A DNA stretch of 64,000 nucleotides from Schizophyllum amplum (GCA_007026445.1 VDMD01000008.1:744001-808000); one strand, 5' to 3'; positions 33,640 to 44,976 are shown, counted from the first letter of the stretch. The notes: generated by a model from the sequence alone, not told the origin. Translations and numbers: made by a program.

Positions 33640-36079
33640 CTAACGTGCGTAAATCTCGGCTGCTGCGCCCGCCGAGCGGCCCATAGCCCATCCTACGCGC
33701 AGCATGCTCACGATGCTCCAAAGCCAGGCCGCCGCGAAGACGGGCGTGCTGACGAGCACGTTGAGCACTGGGTATAGGTCGGGGAAGCGGGCGGGTGGCG
33801 CGAAGGCAAGTTCGAGGATATGAAGGGCAAACGCAGCGGCATAGACGAGCTGAGATTACGATGTCAGCATCTAAGCCTACGAGAATGACAGACATGGGAG
33901 ACCACAGTTCACGGATGGTGTCATACTTGAGAAAAGGACTCACCACTGACAATACCTGCACGAACGACCACGCAGGTAACCGCACAGGATTGTACCCAAT
34001 CAGACGGTTCCAAAGCAGCAGAAGCGCAATGTACTGCACGCCCAACCCATCCCTCCTCAACAACGGCCACATGCTGAACATCGCCACATTATTGACCAGC
34101 GCGCCCCATCCGAACAGTGCCGAGTCCGGCGACGCGCTTGCCATGAGCATCGTAATCGGCAACAACGGCACCAGAATCGTCTTCTCGTGCACCTGGAAGG
34201 AGAACAGGAAAAACGAGAGCGAGCTCGTGAGCAGGGCATATGGAAGGAGCGGAAGCAGAGGCAGTGGTGGCTGTCCGGATGTCTTGGTTTTTTTGGCGGT
34301 ATCCGGTTTTGCTTCCGGGTTCGCCGCGGTGTCCGCGGCAGAGGATTCCCTTTCCTCCGTCGCCCGCGCACTTGCTAGGATCCATGCTCCTCGTAGCAGG
34401 ATACCCACAGCGGGCAGGAAGCCGAGCGCTGTAAGGGCCGTCGAGAGTCGGATGAGCGCAGGCGCGTTCGCCCACCTCCGCCACTTCACTACAACGTTGG
34501 TAGCACACCAGAAGTTGGCGACCTTGTCTTCGAAGAGGCCGCGGCCGAAGGGGAATATGCGCGTCAGAGGGTCGAGCAAAAGGGTAGGTGGGGAGAGCCA
34601 GGGCAGGAAGAGGAGAGCGAAGGTGGTAGAGGTGACGAGGGCGAGGCGGGCGAAGAGGATGCGGCTGTGGGAGAGCGCGTAAGCTGGGTGAAGTTTCGAC
34701 GAGTGATGACGCACCCATCACGGCCGCCGACGTGGATGCATTTGCTGAGCAGATATGTGCCGACGACGGGCGCGTAGTAGAGAGCCATCTGCTTGAAGCC
34801 GAGACTTATGACGAAGAATGCGGCCCCGAGGGTGTCCCTCCCGATTGCGAAAAAGTTGAGAGCTAACAAAGTCAGGCCTGAGCGAATGTCAGTGAACACG
34901 TTGGTCGAAAGCACCAGAGGAACACCGACCTAGCATTACACTATTATACTGGAAGTGACCAAAGTCGATGAGCAACAGTGCGGGTTGAGTGAGTAGAAGG
35001 AGGAGCGCTGCATGCTGTCAAGGTTGTTCAGGATGTAAATAGTGGAGGACGAAGGTAGCACACCTGTGTGCGTCTGGACCGGTTTGCCAGCCATGTGCGC
35101 GTGAACATCACGAGGGCGGGGACGTAGATGAGGGTGTCAAGGACGAGAACGGTGAAGCGCATGAAGAGCTTGCTCTCAGCAGTCTCGATGCCGCGAGAGG
35201 CGTCCAGCGCAACCCAGGATGAATTGATGTGGTGCGCGCTGCATACACATAAGTAATCAGGAAGATGCGGTAGGCAAGGGGACGTACACAAATCCGCAGA
35301 GCCAGGACACGTAGGCCGTCAGCGGTGGATAATCAAGTCCCCAATACTGCAGATCGTATCGGTACCATTCATGCGGAGGAAGATGTATTGTGAGCTCCAT
35401 CCAGTGCCTCTGCGCCTCGTAGTCTCCGTACATGGGTGGCGTCCCTTGTCCTGTAGACTGGGGTCAGATTTGATCGTGGTATAATGTGGCCGCGCGCACC
35501 GGAGTAAGAGCCCATCGCGATGCTCAGCTTAAGCAGGATGCTGCACAATATGGCGAGGGGGATGGTGTGCTGCTTCAACCCGCGCTTGTGCAGCCAGCGA
35601 AGGCAGCGCCGCGCCATAGAGGTCTCTGTGCTCGAGTTGGGCGCGGCGGTAGATGAAGCGGCGAAAGCTTCTGCGATCGTGCCGAGGCTGGCATTCTTGC
35701 GAAGGAACCTGTCTGCGGAAAGAACCGAGATGGCGGGTGGTGATGGAGGGGACGCTGCGCGGGAGGACACGGGGGAGAGTGAGGGAGTGCGCATGAGGAG
35801 GCTGTTAGGGCTGTCGAGCAGATGCCGCGTGGGCCGGGGGGCATGTATGTGAGGGCGGTCGGGAGTCAGTCTACTTTGCATTCAGTCACCGCGGCACGAG
35901 GCAGATCTGGATGCGCACCTCGGATTCTGGGAGACGAGCGTCCCGGTACGGTTGGGAAATATGTGCAGGCGGGGGGACTCGGCTCGCGCGTTCGATGGGT
36001 AGCTGCGCATAGAGCTCGTACGCTGGCGGAGAGCGCCTTGCCTCCCCTTGTCGACGGGGACGGGGTCGTCCATGTCCAT
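33640..36079 (-). CDS. ALG6: ALG6, dolichyl-P-Glc:Man9GlcNAc2-PP-dolichol alpha-1,3-glucosyltransferase
   Basis: Alg6 adds the first glucose to the lipid-linked N-glycan precursor in the ER lumen. A long cytosolic N-terminus ([20 protein letters not shown] onward) leads to the first membrane segment and SIAMGSYSG. Diagnostic blocks follow: [40 protein letters not shown] and SWLCGF, then [73 protein letters not shown] and [20 protein letters not shown]. After a 100-base intron the C-terminus is [20 protein letters not shown], then [20 protein letters not shown] and EIYAR. ALG8 is excluded because it lacks the GDYEAQRHW motif in this form. Several introns; the exon joining the N-terminal tail near 35830-35930 is uncertain. 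The coding frame elsewhere is clean. Confidence 0.93.
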
Positions 36080-36422
36080 CGTGCCGGACACGCGTGAAGG
36101 AGGACGGGAAGCGGTGATGTGTTATGGACCGTGACACGACGCGTTTGTCCCGCTAAGGTGGCTGGCGTAGGGGTTCACTACAGTTCTGGTATTGGGATGC
36201 TTAGAACGCGCGCGTTGCTGAGTGGTCCGAAGACAAATGCGAGCACGACGTGAGAGCAGCGACGCAGCAGCGACCAAACACCATGCCTTGACGCGGACAC
36301 GGGACCCGGACCGCGTAGCGGTTCGACTCTTGAGCAGGTTGATTTCGCTTCGGTCAGTACCTATATACACCTGGTGGACGCCAATCCTCAGACAATCATG
36401 TTCATAGCCTACTTCTGTAGCT
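36080..36422. other. Intergenic, near the centre of the F-box inverted duplication
   Basis: This holds the ALG6 promoter and the 3' flank of F-box/LRR G. No recognisable element or palindrome was seen, although the symmetry point of the F and I gene pair falls here. Confidence 0.35.
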
Positions 36423-37842
36423 CTATTGTACGCTCCGCTTCGCTTTATGTCGCGTAACCACCTCTCGGAGAGTCCCTTGGCACCCTTGCCCCGGCAGTCG
36501 CGCCTTGAGGGTCCACCGCCCCTCCGCGAGTATCAGCATAGCGGCTAAAACTTGATTAGATAGACGTTCTGCTGAACTTGCTGACGCACGTACAAAGTCT
36601 TCACAAGTGATGGACAGTGCGCACCTCTGCCTCGTAAGCGCGAGCATATGCCATACGAAGTCTGTGGCCTGCAAATATTACACCCGCTTGACGTCTAGAT
36701 TGAAGTGGATGTTCAGGTGTTGGCAACGTCCATCGGCTCTGCCAAGAATCTGGTCTAATCGCCTCCATGACTGCTCGAAAAACCAGACTCGGCCGGCTAC
36801 GCAGGCATCGTGATGTTGCGCATCCATGTCCACAAGAAATTTGATTTGTAGCCTGCGCGTCTGCTTCGCGGAGGTAAGCACGATGAGTGTCCACGGCCAC
36901 ACGGCTGTATGGAGGGGCAGTTGACGAAAACTGGGACTATCGAGGTGGTCCACAATTGAGAAATCAAGGCGTCCCTCAAAGTCTGGGATCAGGTCAGCAT
37001 TCGAACGTGACACGCGGGTGTCCAGGTATCCTTACCATCAGGTCCAGGACCCAGGTGCATAGATCTCGAGAGACTGTAATGTCTCTTTGCAAAGCTGAAG
37101 CAAGACATTGATGTTGGGGGAACCACAGTATAGGTCAACGACGATGAGGTCAGTGAGTTGGTCGAAGAAGAGCGGAGGGTTTGTTAGGATTGACGGGTGG
37201 CGAGGGCGACTGTCGGAGATGAATCTCGTGGATATTTTCAGTGTCTCTAGCCCGGCTGTAGCGCTCGAAAAATGTTGTAGCATCTCGAGGTCGTGGATCC
37301 ATTCGGCGTTGTGGCAAGAGAGCTTTCGGAGACCGGGCAAGTTGCCGAGGATAGACAGAGGGAGAGTCACCGTGCATAGGCGTAGCTCGGTCACAGAGGG
37401 GAGGATCATGACATCGATGATCGCTTGCGGAAGACGACACTCCCAGCTGTAAGATTCAACTTCGAGGGACCGTAATTCGTGCAGTAGGGGAAGGATACGC
37501 AGGAGGGCATTGCTGGTACCAGTCGAACCAGGTTCAGAGGTCATCGTCTCTGCGTGGACGATCATCATCGTCAGCGCACGTACATGCTCAGCCAGATGTG
37601 GCGCCTCCAGAAGGATTTCCAAGAACATCTGTCCATGTTTCGACGTGGATGATATTCCCTCAGAGGCAAGAACGGGCGCACGCGTGAGGCGAAGCGCAAC
37701 GGCAGAGAAGAGAAAGCGCTGAGCTTTATGTACCATCGAGCGATGGGAGAGGGCACATCGTTACAAGGAGTGCACGTCCAAGTTGACGGATACGAGTTCG
37801 TCGATGATTGTATCGATGAGCTCTTGGGGAAGGGAAGGTTTT
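36423..37842 (-). pseudogene. F-box-like/LRR protein G, probably a pseudogene
   Basis: The N-terminal F-box-like segment reads LPQELIDTIIDELVSVNLDV, then HSL, an in-frame TAA (37761-37763), and CALSHRSMVHKAQRFLF. Gene H has Gln at the matching place (PSLQKFALSHRSVV), so the stop fits a CAA-to-TAA change. The region where the initiator Met should be is replaced by a 29-base T/A run. Downstream the LRR-like body is well kept (LPLLHELRSLEVESYSW, LPSVTELRLCTVTLPLSIL, NLPGLRKLSCHNAEWI, LQLCKETLQSLEIYAPGSW) with small introns near 37020 and 36650. This subfamily differs from the coiled-coil-leader F-box genes. If the stop and the tract are real, no full protein can be made. Confidence 0.7.
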
Positions 37843-37867
37843 TTTTTTTTTTTTATTTTTTTTTTTT
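37839..37867. repeat. Interrupted 29-base poly(T) tract
   Basis: The tract has 28 T residues and one A (37855). On the minus strand it is a poly(A) run abutting the first F-box-like codons of gene G. This could be the tail of a retroposed sequence lying to its right, or a slippage-prone tract. Confidence 0.7.
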
Positions 37868-38841
37868 GTTTACGTAGTTTTGACGTACGTATGTTGTTAT
37901 CTGCCTGCTATTTGAGGCTGATTGTGGATAGGCAGAGGTGTCAAGCATGGCTGTAACAACATCTTTGCTCTGCGGCCTGGGTACAGCTGGGATACAGAGT
38001 GTGCTGAAGCCACGGCACTCCTCGGGCCACCTACACAGTGCCCTATACAACTTAAGATACCCTATCTTCTGTCTCTCGTGCTTCTAGGAGGGGGTCGTGC
38101 TCTCTCGGTGTTAGAACATGTCAGAGATCACTGCACTCTGCATCGGTGGTCTCTGCTGCAATGAGGCATAAGGCGACGATCGTAGTACTTGTGCTTAGGC
38201 ACCCGTTCGTACTCCATAGTCTCACATGCACCTGTGCATGGAGTGAATGAAGATGAACAAAGCATTGAAGCTGGGGGACCGCTGCAAAATACGAACGTTC
38301 ACGCGTCTCACGCGTGATCACGGATGAATCATGCGCGATTCACGTGTGAACGACAAAATTCACGATAATCATGCGTGACACGCAAAATCCTGGATTTTTG
38401 TCCAATAAGGACCCTCATAGTTTGGCCAGCGAGGTCCATGAGCTTTGTCTGAAATGTTGGCTCGTATCAGCCAGGCATATCATTTCGTGGTACTCACTCG
38501 TGGATCGGCGAGTTGGGCGGTCAATGGGCTTCAATGACGAGGGTGTCGACCAAGTTGTAGGATGATGACATCAGACGCCGTGATCATCATTTCGGCAGCG
38601 ACCGTCACATGACACGTCTCGTGACTAATGTTCGACTACAGTTTCAAGATTGCGGGCCCACTGATATCGAGTATTCGTTCTATCATCCTTGGGGAAAACA
38701 AGGGATTTACCCGTGGTACATCTAACATCTGACGATCAACTCCTGGTGTTACATTTCTTTCAGACCATCTGCTTCCGATAAGACATTCACTGCGCTCCTC
38801 TTTCCTCGACGCCCCCGCGTCCCCAATACGTACCCGGCCCC
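37868..38841. other. Intergenic with weak repeats
   Basis: At 38055-38150 lies the segment resembling 5374-5470. At 38290-38385 there is a cluster of TCACGCGTGA-like palindromic words, including two ACGCGT boxes within about 20 bases and arms CGTTCACGCGT and its near-complement ACGTGTGAACG. No coding sequence was recognised. Confidence 0.4.
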
Positions 38842-40179
38842 CTACTCCATCGTGAACTTTGGATCGTAATCGAGATCAGGGGATCTGCATGAGGAAATTT
38901 ATTTAGCCATAATGTGTTGCAAATTGCATGGACGTACGTAGCCTCTTCGTCGATGTTGATGGACAGAGAACTGCTCTCATTCGTGCAGGTAAGAAGCGTC
39001 CCCAGAAGCTTCCTTGCCTCCGCGCAGCCATGTAGTTTGCCACTCTGTGGGCGGATACAGATGTCGACCTGCTCGAAGCGTCCGTGCGAGCTACCTAGGA
39101 CTTCATCCAGCTGGTTCCACATCGGCTTGTCGGAGTCGACGATCTTGTTAATATCAGACTCCGTGAGGTTCAGAACCAGGAAATCGATGCAGAGCGTGTG
39201 CAGATATTGGACGGAGCTAAGCGTCTCGAGCAGCCACATCCAGAAGGCAGGGGAGTAGAAGACCATGCGATGGATAACGAGACAGCGCAAGCGCGTGTGG
39301 AGTGCAAGGTTGTAGCGCAGCGCGGCAATTACAGGACAGCCTGGAAGTTGGGTCAACATGTGAGGCTTGTGACATTTCGGAAACCCTTACGGCTCGGCGG
39401 GCAAGCTTCGAGGTGTTGCAGTGTCTCTTGACAAAGCTGGAGCATCCTGATCGTATTCGGAAACCCTAATATCGCCTATGTCCAGATGGTGAGACGGCTG
39501 AAGTATGGCGGAGGGTTGGAAAGGATCTGAGGAGAGAAGCGACGGAAGCCGCGCGGGCCATATCCGTTGGACATGGCGAACATCTCTACCCCGGGACGGT
39601 AGTTGTGTTGAGCTGGTGCGCACAGTCAGGGCTCACGATCCATTCTGTGTTGTCGCAGAAGAGACTCCGGAGGCTGGGGAAGGCGCTGGGTAGCGACAGC
39701 CAGAGTTGCACCCAGCTCGTGCGTAACTCGGTGACGGAAGGGAGCGCTAGGGCTTTTGCCACAGCGTCCGGTAGAACGCGGCCCGAGCAGCGTGATTCGA
39801 TGCTCAAAGACCGTACATTCTGCAACAGCGGGAGAATTCGCGCGACAGATTCTCCGTTGTCGTCTGCAGACGCTGAAGGGTTGACGATCACCAGGGCGAG
39901 CGTGTCGACGTACTCGGCTAGGTGAGGTGTCGCCTGAAAGGCATCATATAATTTCTGGGCTGGGGCCAGCGGAAGCTGTCCCTCGTTGACCGCGTGCGTC
40001 TGCAGCATACCAAGCTCAATGTCGGAGAAGAGGAACTTCTGAATTTTCGGCACTACCGAACGATGGCTGAGAGCGAATTTTTGCAGCGACGGTATGTCTT
40101 TGTCGACGATGAGCTCGTCGACGACTGCGTCAATGAGCTCTGAAGGGAGGGATGGGTAACTGTGGTCGTCGAGGGTCAT
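38842..40179 (-). CDS. F-box-like/LRR protein H (same subfamily as G)
   Basis: The start MTLDDHSYPSLPSELIDAVV and SLQKFALSHRSVVPKIQKFL form the F-box-like N-terminus. The LRR-like body includes LLQNVRSLSIESRCS, LPSVTELRTSWVQLWLSL and FPSLRSLFCDNTEW, then LQLCQETLQHLEACPP; after an intron come LRCLVIHRMVFYSPAFWMWL and QLDEVLGSSHGRFEQVDICI. The last intron joins to SPDLDYDPKFTME and a stop. The frame breaks by one base near 39615 and again near 39475; correcting both restores alignment with gene G. About 400 residues. Function as an SCF adaptor is inferred from the family. Confidence 0.75.
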
Positions 40180-40590
40180 GGTGAAGGACACGGAGAAGAT
40201 CTGCAGTGGTCGTGCTACTTGTCGTTTTGCGGATGCATCAGAGCACTGTGGGGTCTAGACAAAGGCGCCTGCTCACCAGCTTCAAAGTCGATGGGTAACA
40301 CTAGGGGCGCGAGAGGCGAAATTAGCTCGCAAGTTCTTGATGGTGTCCGGAGAGGCAGTTCGAAAGCAAGAGAGGATCGGGGAGGAGAAGAGGAGCGCGA
40401 ACAAAGACAAAGGCGATGTCGACTCGAGGCAAGAGTCAAGTGAGGTGTCACCCAGGTGTCACTCGTCGTGACATTAGATAACGAGCACCTATCCCGGTGG
40501 GAATCGCTACATGCATCACGAGCGACTGCGCGATGCAGAACAATGAGTGCCACTGTCAATGACTACTTCGGGGCTTTGGGGTCATGGATT
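40180..40590. other. Intergenic between F-box genes H and I
   Basis: Roughly 400 bases between the start of H and the stop of I, both on the minus strand. Purine-rich around 40360-40410. No feature recognised. Confidence 0.35.
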
Positions 40591-42069
40591 TTAAAAGTCG
40601 GGAAATTCGTAATGCTCCAGACATGGTAGCTCGTTGCCGTCCACCACCATGGGACTAGAACGCGAGGCGACCAACGCATGGTATGCCTTTGCGGCCTCCA
40701 TACCACGATATGGGTTCTCGCTACCAGCGACGAGCGTCAGCGACGTCAAGCGCGGCAAAATCAGCGGCCCGCTCTGCCCTCGACACGTGAGCCACCACAC
40801 GATTATAGGTGTGATGAGCAACCTAGGCTCTTCCTCTGCGTCGCTCATGTACAGCTCCGTGACGGAGGGGACCCTGAGGAAGCACGCAACGATATTGTTC
40901 GGATACTCCGAAAAATCGTCCAACTCGAGAGTGCGAAGGTCCGGGCAGCCAGAAGACGCGTCCACCATCTCGGCGAAGGCAAGCATCGGGTGTTCCATGT
41001 CGTCCATATACCCTTCGATGGCGACGGAGGGATGCACGCGGGACGCGCCGCGCAGAAAGGCCTTCTGAAGGCGAGGAGCGACCATGCGACGGCATAACTG
41101 GATCGCTGCGCGGGCGATATCGAGGTCCTCGAGCGCTGGAAACGTTGTCACGGGTAGCGTCTGCGGATTCATACCGAGAATGTCCGCGTAGACGCAAAGA
41201 ATGCGCAGGTTTGCGGCCCGGGCGAAAACAGTCGGAATACAAGGCGCGAGAGGTGGCAGTCCGTCCTTTATTGGTATGCGGTAGTCTGGGTATTGCTGAC
41301 CAGCGTGGACCCGCAGTTTTGATAACTGCCACGATTTTGGTAGTTTGAGGGGTTGCGACAGCGGGTACGAGTACAGGATGCTGAAGTCGCTTACGAGGGG
41401 GGCCAGCTCGAAGTAATGGACCGGCACGTCGGCAGCTTCCATGACTTGCTCCAGCTCGAAGTAGAGCGTATGCAATACAGGGAACGAGAGGAGCGGCGGC
41501 ATTAGGAGGCGATATGCATGCGAGGGGATGTTGATGAGGGAGACGCTCTCCCATCTGCCTGCCTGCTGGCACAAGCGCAGCCACAGGATGTTGCTCCATA
41601 CGATCTCGGCAAGGTAATGACGGCAATCTGCGCCTAGCTGCAGGTCAAGCGGAACCCCGCCAGAGCGCTCGAGTTCCACGAGCAGCTGAGACGCCCATTT
41701 ACCAGCCGGATTATTCAGCTCATCAATTTTGAGCACCCTCCACAAGCGCGGCGTAGCGTTCAGCGCGATGCGCCGCCATAAGGAGCAGACCTGCGCGAAC
41801 TCGAGCACGCGACGGCCAGCAGGTTGGTTCCACCAGTAAGTGTCTTCGGCCAGTAGGAAGATGTCGGACAGTAATTCATCCGGAAGGCGTCGTATGGGCG
41901 CAAGCAGCGCGCTGTGTAAGCCCGCCTGCTTCCTGGCGTATTCCCTAGCTTGTCTAGGGCTCTCACGCTCTTTATTGTCCGGCGAAATCTTGTTTTTAGT
42001 AAACACATACAAACAGAACGTGGGAAGGTCGTCAGTTCGATTCACGACAGTGCACCTTTTTCGCATCAT
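40591..42069 (-). CDS. F-box/LRR-like protein I (paralogue of F), long intact frame
   Basis: The F-box reads HSALLAPIRRLPDELLSDIF and FAQVCSLWRRIALNATPRLW. The body includes LRLCQQAGRWESVSLINIPS, SFPVLHTLYFELEQVMEAAD, LCRRMVAPRLQKAFLRG and RVPSVTELYMSDAEEEPRLL, and ends VVDGNELPCLEHYEFPDF. It is co-linear with gene F on the opposite strand. The last 475 or so codons are uninterrupted, unlike F. The N-terminus is odd: where paralogues have the coiled-coil leader, this frame reads MMRKRCTVVNRTDDL and then KNKISPDNKERESPRQAREY, so only the last part of the leader is recognisable and the start codon is uncertain. A leader of the right type lies 0.8 kb upstream as fragment J. Confidence 0.82.
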   Translation of the reverse strand: MMRKRCTVVNRTDDLPTFCLYVFTKNKISPDNKERESPRQAREYARKQAGLHSALLAPIRRLPDELLSDIFLLAEDTYWWNQPAGRRVLEFAQVCSLWRRIALNATPRLWRVLKIDELNNPAGKWASQLLVELERSGGVPLDLQLGADCRHYLAEIVWSNILWLRLCQQAGRWESVSLINIPSHAYRLLMPPLLSFPVLHTLYFELEQVMEAADVPVHYFELAPLVSDFSILYSYPLSQPLKLPKSWQLSKLRVHAGQQYPDYRIPIKDGLPPLAPCIPTVFARAANLRILCVYADILGMNPQTLPVTTFPALEDLDIARAAIQLCRRMVAPRLQKAFLRGASRVHPSVAIEGYMDDMEHPMLAFAEMVDASSGCPDLRTLELDDFSEYPNNIVACFLRVPSVTELYMSDAEEEPRLLITPIIVWWLTCRGQSGPLILPRLTSLTLVAGSENPYRGMEAAKAYHALVASRSSPMVVDGNELPCLEHYEFPDF

Positions 42070-42811
42070 TTTCCACGTCCGTCCGCGCACGTCTTGGCCT
42101 CCGCCCTTCTTCTTTACACATCAGCGAGGGCATAATTACGCGTCTAGGTGGCCCCCTCGAATGTGCATGCCCTCTGTAGTACCGTGTCCAAGGGACAACT
42201 GTATCACCCCCAACTTACCAGGAGCTTGTCCAGCGACATCCATACAAATCGTTTATAAGCCTCAGAAATTGCTGAAAGCTTCTTCATCTACGAAGAGAAA
42301 ACAACACTTTAGTGGGGGCTAAGTGTGCTACAGTAGGGGCCCAGGGAGCCGGTGGTGTCTGGTCACGTGGGTTGGATACTCAGGTCGGACCCACTAGATT
42401 TGACAGGTTTGGCGGAGCGCTCAGTAGAGGGGGCGGACGACGTCTCAGGTCAAGACGATGACTGTCAGAAGGGGAGTCTTGTATTGTCCCAATCGTCGGA
42501 AAACCGAGTCTGGCCATCGAAGCCAACGTGAACTTGTTTGATCATGGGCCATGGCTCCATGGCATCGAGCAGACGGCGCTAGTGAGTGGGTGGCCAGGCT
42601 GCAGGCAACTTGTCTTGAATGCGAGAAAATTATGAAGCTTACTGAAGTTACCGATGGATACAGTAGCTTCCTCGCACAAACCCGCAAGTGGGAGCGCCCC
42701 TGCGCCGCCGCCCCATCAGGGCTGCAGACGACGCTTCATGGCAACCTTAAACTGACATCAACGCACGACGACGAGTCGCCTCGGCGGAATACAAGTCGTC
42801 CGAGTCGTGAG
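42070..42811. other. Unexplained spacer between F-box I and leader fragment J
   Basis: Genes F and I are paralogues, yet I's leader is displaced by this stretch. No transposase, terminal inverted repeat or target duplication was found. A tRNA-like B-box word GTTCGATTC occurs at about 42049. Confidence 0.4.
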
Positions 42812-43073
42812 TCAACGACAGTAGGCCTGGCAGTTCGGAATTGCTTCAACTGGACAAGCTAGGGCGCTGCTGGCGGAGCCAGCGCTTATCGAGTGCTTGC
42901 TGCGTTTGCAATCGGACAATCTCGGCAGTGATCTCGGCGTCGAGCACCCTAAGAGCCTCTGCTTTCTTGATAATGAGGGGGTGTTCAGAGACATCTGGGT
43001 AAGCTCCAGCTCTGTAGATGTCGGTGCACGCAGCTGCTTCGTCTTCCGAGATTATATCTTCGACTTTTCGCAT
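42812..43073 (-). pseudogene. F-box gene fragment J: leader coiled coil only
   Basis: The frame starts MRKVEDIISEDEAAACTDIY, continues HPLIIKKAEALRVLDAEITA and EIVRLQTQQALDKR, and after a one-base shift reads SSALACPVEAIPN, which aligns with SALLAPIRRLPDE just ahead of the F-box of gene I. Nothing further of the F-box follows. Because gene I itself also contains SALLAPIRRLP, J overlaps I by about a dozen codons and is not simply I's detached first exon. Like fragment D it ends right at the F-box. Confidence 0.72.
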
Positions 43074-43455
43074 TGAACGGTAACGGCAGATATGTTCCTG
43101 TAGCCTTGTTCAGGTATTTAGACCACGGAGAGAAGATGGGCTGCAGTAATCAAGTACTTGCCTAGACCTACTGGAGATCCCCACGAGTCGATTGCGGTGG
43201 TTGGGTACGAGGTTGATTCTAGTGTCACACAGTGTGACTTTGGGTGACGTGATAACGCCCTCATGTGATATGACAGATTTCCAAGCGCCACAATCGTGGC
43301 GCGCGTCTTTCGAACCGTCATCTCCCGTGTCTTCCCAAAGTGCTCTAGCACATACAAGTCCTCGTCTGTCAGAGATTCTGCTCTTGATGAATCTTTGCCG
43401 ACTATCAAAGCCAGCTCAAATATTCACGACTCGGTCTTTGTTCAACTCGTCGAGG
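43074..43455. other. Divergent intergenic region between fragment J and the OGFr-domain gene
   Basis: A spacer of about 380 bases, likely the promoter of the OGFr-domain gene. No box was recognised with confidence. Confidence 0.35.
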
Positions 43456-44432
43456 ATGTCACTTCCGCGCGACGTACAAGAGTTTCTTGATGGCTATCCC
43501 GGCGAGTCCAATGATCGTGCCATCAAGTCAAACTACGAGTTCTACTCGAATCGTCGACGGTGTCGCCCGGATAATCTGCTCATTGACGAGATGCATGACA
43601 AGTGGGTGGCGTTCTCTGCCGGAGCTCGCGCCGGAGGTGTTTTACTGACAACAAACTTGACATAGATGGTTTGGGGACTATGAGAAGCTTGAGTACAAAC
43701 ACGGCTTCATACAATGGCTGTAAGTCTGAACGCGATGCGGTCCCCATCATCCGCTCACGACGATGCCAGTTTTCCCATCCGCGAGCACGGCATGAATTTC
43801 GAGGCTCAGCCTCTTCAACATCACGAGCTCGAAGCCATGAAGGCCGACCCGCAAATAAAAGCCCGTCTTTTGAAGTCCTATGATCTCATGCTGGACTTCT
43901 ACGGCATGCGACTGTTGTCGGAGGATACGGGTCTTTTAGATAGGGCCATGCCACCTCGCAATTATGAGGCACGGTACAGAAACCTCGTTAGTAAGTGACT
44001 TGACATCTCCATATCCGTGAACGAGGATCTGAACCATCTATAGGCCACTCGCATAACAACTTGCGCATATCTCGCATTCTGAAGTGCTTGTCCGAGTTCG
44101 GACTCGAGCGGTTGAACGCGGGCTTTCTGCTGCACGTCCTGAACGAGCAGAGCGAGTCGGGCGAGCTCAACACGTCGATGTTGCACAGTAGCATGGATAG
44201 GTGGTGGGCAAATTGTATTCGGTGCGCTTTGATCGTTTGTTGCCTCTCGAAGCGCAAGCTAACCAATCTTACCAGCAATGCTGCTGAACGCGAATGGGTC
44301 GGCAAACAGATACGCCAAGTCAGGTCGGGGAAAGGCTCGTTCTCTCGGGACATGTACGAGCAGGCTCTGGCGAGACGGAAGGAGACTGGGACGTTGGACG
44401 ACTCGGCGAAGCTAGTGAAGGATACTGCATGA
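43456..44432 (+). CDS. OGFr N-terminal domain protein (opioid growth factor receptor-related)
   Basis: Spliced exons encode MSLPRDVQEFLDGYPGESND, then SNYEFYSNRRRCRPDNLLID, KWFGDYEKLEYKHGFIQWLF and PIREHGMNFEAQPLQHHELE, LMLDFYGMRLLSEDTGLLDR, SRILKCLSEFGLERLNAGFL and SSMDRWWANCIRN. This is the OGFr_N domain (Pfam family named from the vertebrate zeta-opioid receptor), common in fungi and of unknown function there. There is no signal peptide or membrane segment. The five exons join at four introns with normal GT-AG borders and no frame break; about 260 residues. It interrupts the otherwise symmetrical F-box block, lying between genes I and K. Confidence 0.92.
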
Positions 44433-44976
44433 CGACGTCAGCTAGTCTATAACTGCTATAGGAATTTTTGGCATGGCGATGGAGAGTATATAAAGCCGTA
44501 GCATCTCGTAGACCGTGGCCACACATCAGGACCACCGCGGACCGCGTTTTTCACCCAATGAAAGGCGAGCAGTGATCTATCGTGCGACACGACCTTGTTT
44601 ACACCCATTTTTGAATGACTTCTCGACCAAGGTCCTGTTGTATTTCGTTGACAAACAATCATTCTCACTTTGCTGCAGGATTTATGTGGCCCCATGGCCT
44701 TTTTTACATGCCGCGGCAAGTACACGAATGTCAAGCGTGAACTCTACATCCGGCTTGCGCTAGAGCACAACGAGAACCCTCAAAGATGAACTTAGTCTGC
44801 AGTCAGGTTTAGTCAACGGAATAAGAGCAAAAGAATAAATCGCGTACCTCCCGCGCGCACTAGGCAAACCTCTCGCGCCGAATTTACTTCATCTCCTTCA
44901 CAACCTGAGCCGCCTCCACAAGTTCCATCCCCTTCACATCCTCGATCTCCTCCACATTTGCGCGCAATCAAAGGCG
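44433..44976. other. Intergenic between the convergent OGFr gene and F-box K
   Basis: About 540 bases of 3' flank. No repeat or coding frame was recognised. Confidence 0.4.

Noticed and set aside
33795..34682. 295-codon plus-strand frame opposite ALG6
   Set aside because: It is the antisense shadow of the well-supported ALG6 exon; it has no motif and its composition mirrors the ALG6 codons.
40823..41626. 267-codon frame inside F-box gene I
   Set aside because: Same strand, different frame, overlapping the long frame that carries the F-box and LRR segments.
42030..42070. tRNA-like B box GTTCGATTC
   Set aside because: The flanking bases do not form a T-arm or acceptor stem, and no A box is found at the right distance.
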